Part shown: positions 1 through 10,698 of the stretch, in pieces
Position numbering within the stretch: the first letter of the stretch is position 1
How the letters are laid out: every line of letters starts with the position of its first letter
Source of the DNA: Adiantum capillus-veneris
Lineage: Eukaryota > Streptophyta > Polypodiopsida > Polypodiales > Pteridaceae
Length of the DNA: 64,000 bases
Direction of reading: 5' to 3'
Assembly (NCBI GenBank): GCA_014529385.2
Contig: CM043957.1
Location: 65,113,003 to 65,177,002, forward strand
The notes under the pieces: generated by a model
The model's input: the letters and a program-made list of their open reading frames with translations, nothing else
The model's database searches: none
Told to the model about the DNA's origin: nothing
Position numbers and translations under genes: made by a program

Positions 1-34
1 AAAACCTCTTTCTGCAGGATGAGAGCTTCATGGT

Positions 35-36
<2 letters not shown>

Positions 37-121
<85 letters not shown>
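37..121. repeat. (CT)n microsatellite
   Basis: About 85 bp of uninterrupted CT dinucleotides. It lies just upstream of a good 3' splice site (tatgtgcag ending at 149), so it probably serves as, or lies next to, the polypyrimidine tract of the intron before the exon at 150-578. Confidence 0.97.
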
Positions 122-123
<2 letters not shown>

Positions 124-149
124 TGTCACTTCTGACATGATATGTGCAG

Positions 150-578
150 TCTTGGATTGCTGACAAGGATGACTTCCTTCGGCGGCAGACTCGAGAGTAT
201 CGTGGAAGGGATGCGGCCCTAGCGCAGTACCTTTCAAAGCTTTGCGAGTCGCCGATAGTAGTTTTTCACAATTCCATGTCACAAGAGGGTTCAATAGCAA
301 CTTACACATTCAAGACACTATCACGCTTCTTGGGTGGACCCGTGCTGCCCAAAAGTGCAGATAAAGTCATTCTTGTGGACAAAGTGTTTGCTAGAGATTT
401 TTTTGGTTACTGCCCGGGCTATACAGGTGGTCGGGCAGCGTTTTACTACACCTACACAGCAATGGCACTAGCTCTTGGTAGACAAAACCCAGATGAACTT
501 TTAGAGTATGGCAAACATCTCATGATTCGTTACAAGGGTGACGTGCCAAAAAACAAAATTGAACCTTCAAAATCTTGA
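150..578 (+). CDS. Terminal exon of an unidentified host-type gene
   Basis: An open frame of 142 codons runs from an AG acceptor at 148-149 to a TGA at 576-578. There is no convincing ATG near its start, and the sequence before it is a CT-rich intron end, so I read it as a last exon entered in phase 0; the earlier exons lie outside the window. The protein begins SWIADKDDFLRRQ, has an aromatic segment rich in Gly and Tyr (FGYCPGYTGGRAAFYY), and ends with a Lys-rich tail. I do not recognise the family and assign no function. Codon use and lack of stops look like a real gene. It converges on the minus-strand gene that ends at 642, leaving 63 bp between the stop codons, so the two 3' UTRs probably overlap. 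Confidence 0.6.
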   Translation, partial: SWIADKDDFLRRQTREYRGRDAALAQYLSKLCESPIVVFHNSMSQEGSIATYTFKTLSRFLGGPVLPKSADKVILVDKVFARDFFGYCPGYTGGRAAFYYTYTAMALALGRQNPDELLEYGKHLMIRYKGDVPKNKIEPSKS

Positions 579-641
579 TACACTTCAAGTAGCAATTGTA
601 TAAGATCGTGTATTACATAAATTTTGTACAATGTCATCAAC

Positions 642-3600
642 TCAGAGTATCTTTCTCCACTTGTGATTCACATACACCATTGTCTCTCTCCACCTTCGTT
701 GACTTTCACGAGCTCCGGAGTTGTTGTATGCCATTGATCTTTTAACTTTTTGTTGTTGTAAATGTCTGATGGCTTGTGCTGTTGCTGAATTTGCCAAAAC
801 TTCTTTTGCCTGCATTCGATGAATGATTCTACGATAGAACCATTCAAATAGTTCTCTCAAACTATTAGCCTTGATTCGAGAGCCACCATGTCGTGTGTGC
901 CTGAAATAAGCATTTCTCGCCATGTAATGAGACTTTTCCATCCCTTGGGTATTCCATATTGTCGGGTTCCCATACTTTTGTATAAAATATGGTAAATGAT
1001 TGAAGATGATGTGCTGGATATGAAAACAGATTAGTTAGAATGTTTTACACTCACATATTTGCACATAAGAGAGAATGAAATACACGATAATACCATGTAG
1101 TGAGTAATCTGGGTGTCTGTCCATGCTGTCTTGAATGATTTTTTCCGAAGGTTGAGATTCTCCTTGAACTTGTTCATATCACCTTGTGACCAGTCATCTT
1201 TGTCGCACATCAAAAATAGGATGTCTATTGATCGCCAAACCTCAGCCTTCGCGTTACGAGTAGTTGGTTCTTGGTCTTTGACTGCAATATGTAGCTTTTT
1301 CCAGCTCTGATACTCTACCTTGCTAACATAAGATGTGTTATATATTTTTCCATGTTTTGTTAGCTTCGGATCTCTTGTACCTTGGGGTTTAGATAAAAAC
1401 CTCCGTGCCTTCACCCCACCGATGGATGGTTTGCATGGGACATCCTTCTCAGCAGTTGATCTCTTTTCATCCCGCTGGATTTTCACATTGCCACCATGAA
1501 GCCCCATATCCGACAGTACCATTTCTAAGCACTGCAGGGCTACTTGTCGTTCTGCCGAGTTCTTAATCTTCCAAGCAAACCCGATATATAAGTAGACCAA
1601 TTTCTCCACAATTCTACAAAGGGCATGCATTGTACAAATGTGGACATTCACAAGTGGTATTTTCAAAACCGGTCGAAAAGCAGGATCCTCAATGTGACGT
1701 GTTGGAGCTTTTCTCCACCACTTTGGGTCCATGACCTTTGCAGGTTCCATGCAGAACAAACACGGCGACTTTGCCATTGCACCCATTCCACAATTATACA
1801 TGCACTTTAATGTTTTGAGGTCACCTGCAAGATGCCACTGAACTTGAAAGTCTCCCCTTCCATCTAGACGTAGTACCTCTCCCTGGTTAGTCTGTCGATC
1901 AATCACCTCCGGAATATTAGTTCGATGGAACACCCAATATAGAATCTCATGATCTTCTTTCTTTACCTGCAACACAAAATAAATGAGACTTAAGTAGATG
2001 TGAACATTTGAGCTTACCTGAGAATCTTGCTTACCTCAAACGCACCAAGCCACCATATGCTAGATTCTGATTGAACACTAAAATATAAAGGATCATCACT
2101 GGGACACTTTGAGAGGGCTCTATTCATTAAAGTAATAGTAACACGCTCTAGCTTTTTCTCTTTAACAAGCTCACACTCATCCAGTTTAAACACAAAATGT
2201 AATACCCCTCGTGACTCTTCAAATGTGATGTTGTAAAACTCCACCATTCTCTTCTGTAATATCCGCAGGTCCATAAAAATATTATTGAACTCATCATATG
2301 CCATGTTTACTCCATGGCCACTGCAAGTTGCTTTAATATGAAAGGGTTGTCCAAGATAGTCTCCCTGTGCCTCGTTAAGCTGAAGCCTCTCTTTCCAAAC
2401 ACTTGAGGCTGATGGTAGAAGTTTGGATTTTATACCCATCTTAACAAAGATGGATGAGACAGACTTTTGGATAGCCGAATATCCTCTTTTGCTTACACCA
2501 AGTGAATCAAGTGTGTCCCTGGTTAGTCTGTCGATCAATCACCTCCGGAATATTAGTTCGATGGAACACCCAATATAGAATCTCATGATCTTCTTTCTTT
2601 ACCTGCAACACAAAATAAATGAGACTTAAGTAGATGTGAACATTTGAGCTTACCTGAGAATCTTGCTTACCTCAAACGCACCAAGCCACCATATGCTAGA
2701 TTCTGATTGAACACTAAAATATAAAGGATCATCACTGGGACACTTTGAGAGGGCTCTATTCATTAAAGTAATAGTAACACGCTCTAGCTTTTTCTCTTTA
2801 ACAAGCTCACACTCATCCAGTTTAAACACAAAATGTAATATCCCTCGTGACTCTTCAAATGTGATGTTGTAAAACTCCACCATTCTCTTCTGTAATATCC
2901 GCAGGTCCATAAAAATATTATTGAACTCATCATATGCCATGTTTACTCCATGGCCACTGCAAGTTGCTTTAATATGAAAGGGTTGTCCAAGATAGTCTCC
3001 ATGTGCCTCGTTAAGCTGAAGCCTCTCTTTCCAAACACTTGAGGCTGATGGTAGAAGTTTGGATTTTATACCCATCTTAACAAAGATGGATGAGACAGAC
3101 TTTTGGATAGCCGAATATCCTCTTTTGCTTACACCAAGTGAATCAAGTGTGCCTTGTATCTCTTTTGCAGGCACTGAGTTCTCTAAAATAAAGCGGTCCA
3201 CTACATTTCGTTGTAGGACCTTAAACTTCTTGTCATGTACTATATCTGCTGCCAAGCTTCTACTTATAAGTGGCTTCAATCTCTTTCCTATATTGGCTTT
3301 GGGGTCAATGTTTTCCTTGTCAGGATAGATAGAATCTCTACATGAAGACAATGCATAAGTAAATAACAGAAAATTTGCTTCACTAACACTATTTAGGCAC
3401 ATGAAAACAATGCATAACAAGAAAAAACAAAAAGATTACTTAACTAAGACAATGTAGCCAACCAAGAAGCATCACCTTAATGCTCGGATTCTTTTCTTGA
3501 GACCTCCTGATGCAACCTGCAATGTTTCAAGATTGCGCAATTTCTTCTTTCGGATACGACCACCCAAGATGGTGTCCTTCATTTGACAACTTCGCACCTT

Positions 3601-4128
3601 TCCTTTCAGTTCTTGTGCCTCTGTTTTATGTTGCAAAATGGTAACCTGATCTGTAGAATGTAAATGTGAAAGGCGAACAATCTCACATTGTTGAGCTTGG
3701 AGAATGCCCTTGTAAGTTTCAGCTTCTCTTGTAAGAGATTTACAATAACCCAGAAGGCCCTTTTCTCCATCACCAGCAAAGGTCAATAAGCTTGTAGGAT
3801 TGACAAACGGTGGAGACGCATTAGTCATTGGATTCTTAGGGTAGAGAGAGCCTCTCATCCAGATATCTATGTGTTTAGCTCCCTGAGCTCTGAGCGTGTC
3901 TATGGAAGCGGGAGGTATATGTGTGTTTGTTTTACTGCGCTTAATCAATGGTTGGTACTCATTGTCCAAATCAATGTGAAGGTGATATTTGGCTCGTTTC
4001 TGGGTAACATTTGTGCCATTTGAGGAGTGCGCCATTAGCCAAATGTGCAGGTTTAATGGAAAGTGAATAGCGGCTGCGCCTTCGTCCCTCCATGTTAGCC
4101 TCATTCCCTCCATATTGACAAGGTTCAT
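642..4128 (-). CDS. Four-exon gene for an uncharacterised transposase-like protein (about 854 aa)
   Basis: Exons read on the minus strand are 4128-3476, 3337-2671, 1966-1094 and 1013-642. All introns have GT-AG ends (138, 704 and 80 nt) and the phases match, giving 855 codons including the stop. Residues 1-130 are variable and about 130-217 are a basic coiled-coil-like stretch. A conserved-looking core follows: FKLDE near residue 392, AGDLK near 489, a C-x2-C at 509/512, an H-x-C-x2-H cluster near 549-554, THYM at the end of exon 3, and QGMEKSH near 757. The layout (Asp, Asp, CxxC, HxC, distant Glu) recalls large uncharacterised proteins, common in cnidarians and sponges, that resemble RNase H-fold transposases; I recognise the layout from memory, not from a search. 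It could be a domesticated or still mobile DNA transposon gene. I saw no terminal inverted repeats. The second intron contains most of one copy of a 636-bp duplication. Confidence 0.62.
1880..3151. repeat. Two tandem copies of a 636-bp unit inside the transposase-like gene
   Basis: Bases 1880-2515 and 2516-3151 are direct repeats at a fixed offset of 636, with only a few substitutions seen by eye (for example Q/H and V/I changes in the encoded protein). Each unit holds the 3' part of exon 2, the whole 68-nt intron and the first 87 nt of exon 3. If the extra exon piece (2602-2035) is spliced in, the frame meets TGA just past the copy junction. If the donor at 2671 is joined to the acceptor at 1966, the full frame is kept. 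The duplication is therefore recent and may be tolerated by exon skipping. Confidence 0.93.
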
Positions 4129-4322
4129 TCAATGCAATTGAAAAGAGGATTATCCCTCAATCACTACGAACGAATGTTCAGAAGAGTAAGGAATCTACTT
4201 AAAGTACACTTTTTGAACTTTTACTATGAAAGACCCAGCTCTATTATTTACCATTTTTTCTAGAGAGAGAGTGCAAAAAATACATTTTCTTAGAAGGCCC
4301 TCCAAATGACCTCCGAAATTTC

Positions 4323-4622
4323 CTAATGATTCTCAGGCAGCGGTTCTACATCAGGAGGAAACTCATTTTCAGCTCTATCATGCTGCTGAAAATCATTTTT
4401 AGCCAATTCAGGTGGCTGTCCATCCTCATTAGGAGCATCGATATCATGTTCTACCTCTTCTGGCTTAAGGTTAACCAGCTGAATATCAATTTCAGCTTGT
4501 GGTAATGCATCATGAGGCTCTTTTTCAACGTCAATGGGTGGCACAAGAGGCTGAAATATGACTATTTTCTTGTCAGAATCAGAGTTTGTAGCTTTATTAA
4601 GCAATTTTGCCTCATTGAACAC
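4323..4622 (-). CDS. Short acidic open frame, hypothetical
   Basis: 99 codons rich in Glu, Asp, Pro and Asn (ending PPDVEPLPENH), about 195 bp upstream of the first ATG of the transposase-like gene on the same strand. The composition is biased enough to suggest coding, perhaps a 5' exon or an upstream ORF of that gene, but I see no clear splice pair joining them. No family recognised. Confidence 0.3.
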   Translation of the reverse strand: MFNEAKLLNKATNSDSDKKIVIFQPLVPPIDVEKEPHDALPQAEIDIQLVNLKPEEVEHDIDAPNEDGQPPELAKNDFQQHDRAENEFPPDVEPLPENH

Positions 4623-4639
4623 TACATCAAAAAAATTTG

Positions 4640-5144
4640 AGCTTGCATGAGGAAATCACGTCTAGTGAAAACGATCCAGATATTCCTTACCACCACCATG
4701 TCGAGCATGTCTTACAAACAATTGGTTTTGAGAGAGGACATTTGAGCCAATGGTCAGCTAAAATTTTTCAGGCTTCTATGAGGGTGTTTTATTTGGCATA
4801 CAAAAACAAGACATGTGTTAGAGGTAATAATGTAGAAAGATTAACCGACAACTATGCATAGTTGGGACCAGGGAGAGAGATAGAAAGAGAGTGTAAAGAA
4901 GGATTGGTATTAATAATGGCACATAGGAAACAAGTATGAAAAAAAATGGAAGTCTAAATCATATATGAAATAGATTTTGGTTTAAAGCATATTCAATTTT
5001 AGTTTTTCTTTTGAGTTGCACTTTGTTTAGCTGTTTGCAGGACGTACTTGTGCACCAAAAAAAGGAAAATAAATCTCTATGTTCAAATACACGCCAACGT
5101 CTTCTCTTGGAGATTTGGATGTGTTCCCAAACTAAATTTATATA

Positions 5145-5176
<32 letters not shown>

Positions 5177-7314
5177 AGTACACTCTTGCATCTTTCAAAG
5201 AAATAGTACTACAAAAGAAAAAAGAAAAATTTATGTTTAAAAGCACACTAGTGTCTTTTCTCGAAGACTTGGTAGTGCTTTAAAGTAGATATTTGTGGTT
5301 TTATATATCATATTCAATCTCATGAATAATTTGTAATCTTAATGTTTATATTAAAATTGTAGGATCTAAAAAATATCTCTACACGTATTGAAACTAATAA
5401 TAGAGTTTATAGTGACATGTGAAAACTTTTTCATTTGTCAATATTTGCTTGTATGTTTGACTTATGTTCAATAAATTGACATGCAATTAGTTATGTTTTT
5501 CTCATAGGCAAAAAATATGTTTTTGCAACACTTGAGTACATGTTTGTTTTTGTTGGTATCCATTTATGCTACTTTCAAAAATTTATACAATAGAAAGATT
5601 TATGTTATATACTTTTTAAAGAAGTAAAGCAATTTACAAATTTTTAAATTTGTATATAAGAAATATTTTTATTTGAGTAATTTTTTATGTTTTTTTGTTG
5701 TAATCAAGTAATGAAGTGTGAATTGTCATATTAAAGAGCTTTTTTGTCTTTCGATAATTGATGATTGATCTATGTGTAATTTATAGATGTGTTTTTTTTT
5801 AAAGTAGATAATATATTTCTATCTCACTTGAATTTGTGCTCATATTTTTATGTAGGATTTTCTTATCTTACTCATAATGTTGTTTTAATTGATGAAATTT
5901 TTAAGTTTATTGATTGTGATTAAGTAATGTGGTGTGAATTGTCATATTTAAGAGCCATTTAATTTGTGTTCCAATAATTCGATGATTAATCCATGTATAA
6001 TTCATAGTTGTGTTTTTTTGCTTCAGAAGAAAATATGTCAGTGTTCCACTTGAATGTATGTTTACGTTTTTCTATAGAGTTTGTTTATCTTGCTCGAAAC
6101 ATTATACAATACAAATCATGTACTTGTTGATCAAATTTTTGTACCAATTAAGCAATGTAGTACAAAATAGTTCACTCATGCATAGGAAACAAGTTCCTTA
6201 TTATTTAAACTTTTATGTTAATCAATTGCAAGCAAGCAATCGAGTACAAAATGATACATTTATTTCATCTTATGGTGATTTATGATATTCTTGATTTATG
6301 TTTGAGAGCGTTATGTCATCGATTTTTATATTATATACATTGACAAAATGACTCTATATTTGTATATAGAAAAGATCTCATGTTGATAATTATATTTGTA
6401 TATAGGAAACAACTTCTCATATGAACTGACTACAAGTAATTGATTGGTTATGTGTTGTGATATGAACTATTATATTTAGAAGAAATATTATTTTTCAATA
6501 GTTTATTGCATTTTTTATTTCTTGTTAGTATTTTTTTAATAGATCAATTTTCATATATTTTGATACTTACTTTGAATTGTTATTTATTTATATTGAATTA
6601 AAAATATAAAAATATGTATACTATTATTTAAGAGTATTTTGAAATATGAACACTTGTATAGAAACATGTTTATGAATAGCTCTTTTTCAAAGTATTTGTA
6701 TTCTATTACATTTAAATAGAGATTTTTGAAGAACAATATCAATAAAAGCAAAAAGAAATTACAAATAAATATTTAGAGTATGTAACTTTATATCAATTTT
6801 TTATTTAAAATTGTTTTATCTATATATATAATTTTTTTTTTAAGTAATATTTACATTTTTATGTCAAATGTAATCGTAATTGTTTTAATATAGATCATGA
6901 AAATTTCAAGAGAAAAGAAGATTTTTTTAAAAGACAAACACCGGTATTTGAAAGCTTTTTCAACTCTACTCGCATTGATTTGCAAGAGGTATTAGCAATA
7001 TTGCATACTTCTTAGTTTGAAAATTAGAAGACTTTATTTTGGATATTATGATAAATTATTATTTTTTGAACTTTTTAAATAAAATAAATAAAGGTCTTTA
7101 TGAATCTAAAAGGTATTTCTTGCAATCAGTGAAAAAAAATATATAAAGATTCTTCTACTGTGTTGCGAGCAGAGAAAATATAACAAATGCATAAAAAAAC
7201 TAAAAAGAAAAAAACCGAAAACATATGCAATACAATTACACACAAAGCAAAAAGTTAATCATGGTGGATAATCGTTTTGGTATGTATATATTATTTTATT
7301 ACAATGTCAATAGA
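4640..7314. other. AT-rich non-coding DNA with a (TA)n tract
   Basis: Strongly AT-rich with no believable gene. It includes a TA-rich tract at about 5138-5176 and a degenerate tandem repeat at about 5480-6160 (listed separately). A short plus-strand open frame at 4637-4861 shows no recognisable domain. Confidence 0.75.
5480..6160. repeat. Degenerate tandem repeat, unit about 220 bp
   Basis: The block starting aatcaagtaatgaagtgtga at about 5703 recurs as attaagtaatgtggtgtgaa at about 5919, and both are followed by the same ordered landmarks (gtcatatt-aagagc, ataatt-gatgatt, cacttgaat). A weaker third copy of the end of the unit is visible near 5535-5600. Copies are diverged, so this is old. 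Confidence 0.55.
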
Positions 7315-7460
7315 TACATTTTGTTGAAGACTTGTAACAAATTCAACATAGCTATAGTAGCTACTCTTGCAAGTGCAAAATTCCGGAACAGATGCCTATG
7401 AAAAACACATATATGACAAAAACGTTCACTAACGTACGTAGAAAATGTAGTTTTATCAAA

Positions 7461-7634
7461 ATTGTGATTAGTTAATGAAGCTACAAATAAATTTATAAAT
7501 CAGAGTGGTACTATATTACGGCTTTGTCTCTGTAGCGACAAAAAAGAATTGTGATTAGTTAATGAAGCTACAAAAAAATTTATAAATCATAGTGGTACTA
7601 TATTACGGCTTTGTCTCTGTCGCAACGAAAAAGA
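7461..7634. repeat. Tandem duplication, unit about 87 bp
   Basis: Two adjacent copies beginning attgtgattagttaatgaag (7461 and 7548), with a few substitutions. Found only in the left arm of the inverted repeat, so it arose after the arms formed. Confidence 0.88.
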
Positions 7635-7810
7635 ATTCATTGTAATATATTATTTTTGGAATGGATTTGCACTTACAAATTGAACATGGCTAGCAAGTTC
7701 AATAAATACTACTACACTTCCTTAACATTATGTCAGCTTCTTTGATACAAAAGAACGTTTCAAGACACATATTTTTGACATCATCAATGGATTGAAATGA
7801 TTTGAAGCTA

Positions 7811-7914
7811 AGTTTATTCGAATGGTTATTTGTACAATAATTTATAGCTATAAAATATTTCTCTTTATTCGAAAGGTTATTTGTACAATAACTTATAGCT
7901 ATAAAATATTTCTC
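7811..7914. repeat. Tandem duplication, unit about 52 bp
   Basis: Two adjacent copies of a block containing ggttatttgtacaataa and tagctataaaatatttctct, differing at a few bases. Confidence 0.88.
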
Positions 7915-8345
7915 TATAATTTTCAAAAAAACAAAAGATGTTTATGTAGGTATCTCAAAGTGTGAGAAAAGTACAAGTATATGCACGAAGAAAGTACACG
8001 AACCGGTAGCAGACAACAGAAAAGAAACTTTTGAATACTACAAAAGACATTATCCATGGATCATTCTTGAATTTTTTGTCTCTAAACAAGTTTTCTACAG
8101 CTTAACAACCGAAATATACTCTTTATAAATAATTCTTCTTAAAATTTTGTAGTTTGTTCCGTTCAAAGGCAGTGAACCAAAGAATGTGTTTGTAAGAGCT
8201 TTACATAGATCTGTAGAACGTTATACTCGTATCGATCCACTAGAAAGATATGAACTCTATAATTTGTTTATTATATTGAAAAATTCTCACCAATACAGTT
8301 TGTGCCTAGACGTTTATGCCGGTTTACAACCAAGAGATGAATAGA

Positions 8346-9061
8346 AACATTTCATATATTTTTTACAAAAAATATTAGTGCAATTATGTTCTTGAGAAAC
8401 ACCTAATACATATATATTTGTAATGATTTTTAATCTTTAGTATTTATTTTGATACTAGAGTACGCAATGTATCAATCATTTAGTGTTTGACCTTTCTTTA
8501 AATAATATATAATTTGTACGTCTTCATCTCCTTTTGTATTATAAAATTTATATGTTACATTTAATCATATATATAATTATATATTGAGAAACGAACTAAT
8601 ATTTTATATTATCTATTAACTAAAAATATAACTTATTGTATACTTTCATGGTTGAATAAATTCATGAAAAATCTATTTTCTAACATATATCTTGCAATCA
8701 GTAATAATTTTTTGAGAAAATTTCTTCGACCATGAAAATATTTAATAAGTTATAGTTATATAACTAATTGATGATATGCAATATGAGCATGGTTAAAAAT
8801 ACAAATATATATATATATAATTAATTATTGTATGTAATTTTTGAAAGTATTGTTTGTTATAACTACAAAATGAGATGACATATATATTATAAATTATACG
8901 TTAGGTAAAAAGAGATCACACAATAAATGATTGATATGTTGTGTACTTTATTATCACAATAAATAATAAAAAGTAAAATTGATTATATATGTATATGTAT
9001 TAGCTCTCTCCAAGCGCAACATAATCGAATTATCAATTTTTGAAAAAAAAATGAAATATCT
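8346..9061. other. Spacer between the inverted-repeat arms
   Basis: About 716 bp of AT-rich sequence with no coding signal. It would be the loop if the two flanking arms paired. Confidence 0.6.
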
Positions 9062-9449
9062 CTATTTATCTCTTGGTCCTAGATTGACATCTACATATAT
9101 GTACATACTATATTGGTGAGTATTCCTCAATGTAATAAACAATTTATAAAGTTCAAGCCTTTCTAGCGAATTTATACGAGTACAATGTTCTACAAATCCA
9201 TGTAAAGTTGTTACAAATACAAGCTTTGACTCGCTACCTTGAAACGAAACGAATTGCAAAGGCTTAAGCTAAAAAAAAATTAAAGAATACATTTTGGTTG
9301 TTAAGCTGTAGACAACTGATTCAAAGCTAAAAAGGTCTTTTTTTCCTACTATTTGATAACGGTTCATGTACTTTCTTCGTGGCTATACTTGTGATTTTTT
9401 CTCAGTTTCAAATACTTGTGTGTGTGTGTGTGTGTGTGTGTAGGTAAAT

Positions 9450-9490
<41 letters not shown>

Positions 9491-9955
9491 GTAAATATTT
9501 TGTAGTTGCAAGTTATTGTGCATATAAGCGTTTGAATATACATAGAGTTACAGCTTGTTTCAATCCATTAATAATATCGAGAATATCTACCTTGAAATGC
9601 TCTTTTGTACTAACATTTTAAGAGATATCGACATAATGATTATGAGGTGCAATATTACTTACTGAACTTGCTAGCAATGTTTGATTTGCAAGTGCAAATT
9701 CATTCCAAAAAGAGTATATTACAATGGGCTCTTTTTTATCGTGGTAGAGACCAAGCGATAATATAATGCTACTATGGTTTATAGGTATGCTTGTAGCTTC
9801 GTTTGCCGACTGGCAATTCTGGCGAAACTATATTTTCTACGGCAGTGAAATTTTTTGTCATCCATGTGTTTTCCATAAACATCTAGTTCAGAATTCTACA
9901 TTTGTAAGAGTAACTACCATAGTATCTTGAATTCATTGTGAATCTTCAACAAAAC
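9062..9955 (-). repeat. Right arm of the large inverted repeat
   Basis: Reverse-complement counterpart of 7315-8345. Its coding block on the minus strand (9250-9062) reads FVSFQGSESKLVFVTTLHG and ends LGPRDK then stop, clearly related to the left-arm reading with many substitutions. A (TG)n stretch at 9417-9500, itself duplicated around a taggtaaatattt spacer, interrupts this arm and is absent from the left arm. Confidence 0.7.
9417..9500. repeat. Duplicated (TG)n microsatellite
   Basis: Two TG runs, each followed by taggtaaatatttt, so a microsatellite plus flank was duplicated. Confidence 0.93.
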
Positions 9956-9994
9956 GAATTTTTCGATGTTGCAATAAAATAATACATATGTGTT

Positions 9995-10444
9995 GACCAA
10001 GAACAAATTGGGAGTCAAACCATCCTACCCTGGAAAACTACCATGGGGGAGTGCTCTGAGGGTCTCATGGAGCTCCTCTAGTTGGAGGGAAAGCTCAAGT
10101 CTCTATTGCATCTCCTCGATAACAAGGCAAGGCATATGTGCCCAAACCTTCTCTCTGCATGTATCCTGGCGCTCTGACTAAGGCTCAGCTAACAACAAGT
10201 CGTGGTAGAAGTTGGTAGCAAGTGCACGCATATCCTCAAGCTTTGAAGCAACTGACCCTTCAGGTCTCCTCAATTGACTAACACCGGTGTGTGCATGGCA
10301 TGGCCCCATTGTCTCAAAGAACTCCCTAGTAATTTTGTCACCTACCTGGATCCACTGAGATTCCTCTTGATTGAAAGTAAACTCATGGCTCCGCTCCTCA
10401 ATGCTAGTCAACTTGTGCCTAGCCTGTTGCAAGTGCTCCTCCAA
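9995..10444 (-). pseudogene. LINE ORF2 linker and N-terminal end of reverse transcriptase
   Basis: The open stretch includes WIQVGDKITREFFETMGP, the standard segment between endonuclease and RT in plant LINEs. It is followed, after stops, by a reading with ALPHGSFPG-x-DGLTPNLF, matching the usual GK-x-PG-x-DG-x2-x-EF box at the start of RT. The catalytic YADD region would come next but is absent. Confidence 0.72.
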
Positions 10445-10698
10445 CCATGGACTATCAAGATGCTACTCTTGCATTCTCTATAAAGAAAAAATGCCCCCGT
10501 CAAAGAAGCTTCTCCTCCTCCGTGGTTGCAGCCAAGCAAACTGCAGACTCCTAAAGGAAGAAGCGACTAAACTCTACCATTCCAGAGGCCACTCTACAAG
10601 CAGGGGTCTCGTGCATGTCTAAAGTGCCTCCACTTGCTCTCTAACCTCTAGATACAGCAAGATACTCTCAAGGATACATAGCATTGCACCCCCCTCCT

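Larger units (their letters stand above)
7315..8345 (+). repeat. Left arm of a large inverted repeat carrying a decayed unknown coding sequence
   Basis: This arm matches the reverse complement of 9062-9955 along its length in the same order: a ttgttgaag block, the cattgtaata...ttggaatg block, gctagcaagttca, a cacgaagaaagtacacgaacc block, ctacagcttaacaacc, and a final coding block. The last block (about 8150-8341) reads VPFKGSEPKNVFVRALHRS and ends GLQPRDE then stop. An upstream open stretch ends in YKRHYPWIILEFFVSKQVFY. The shared protein pattern in both arms shows that a real gene was copied, but I do not recognise the family. The arm contains its own 87-bp and 52-bp tandem duplications. Confidence 0.7.

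Noticed and set aside
28-309. Minus-strand frame with a long Arg-Glu run
   Set aside because: Product of the (CT)n tract, antisense to the real exon at 150-578.
4637-4861. Plus-strand 74-codon frame next to the acidic frame
   Set aside because: No domain or splice context; kept only as a mention in the non-coding entry.
6010-6285. A 91-codon plus-strand frame in AT-rich DNA
   Set aside because: Composition is that of the surrounding AT-rich DNA and it runs into the degenerate tandem repeat; no recognisable pattern.
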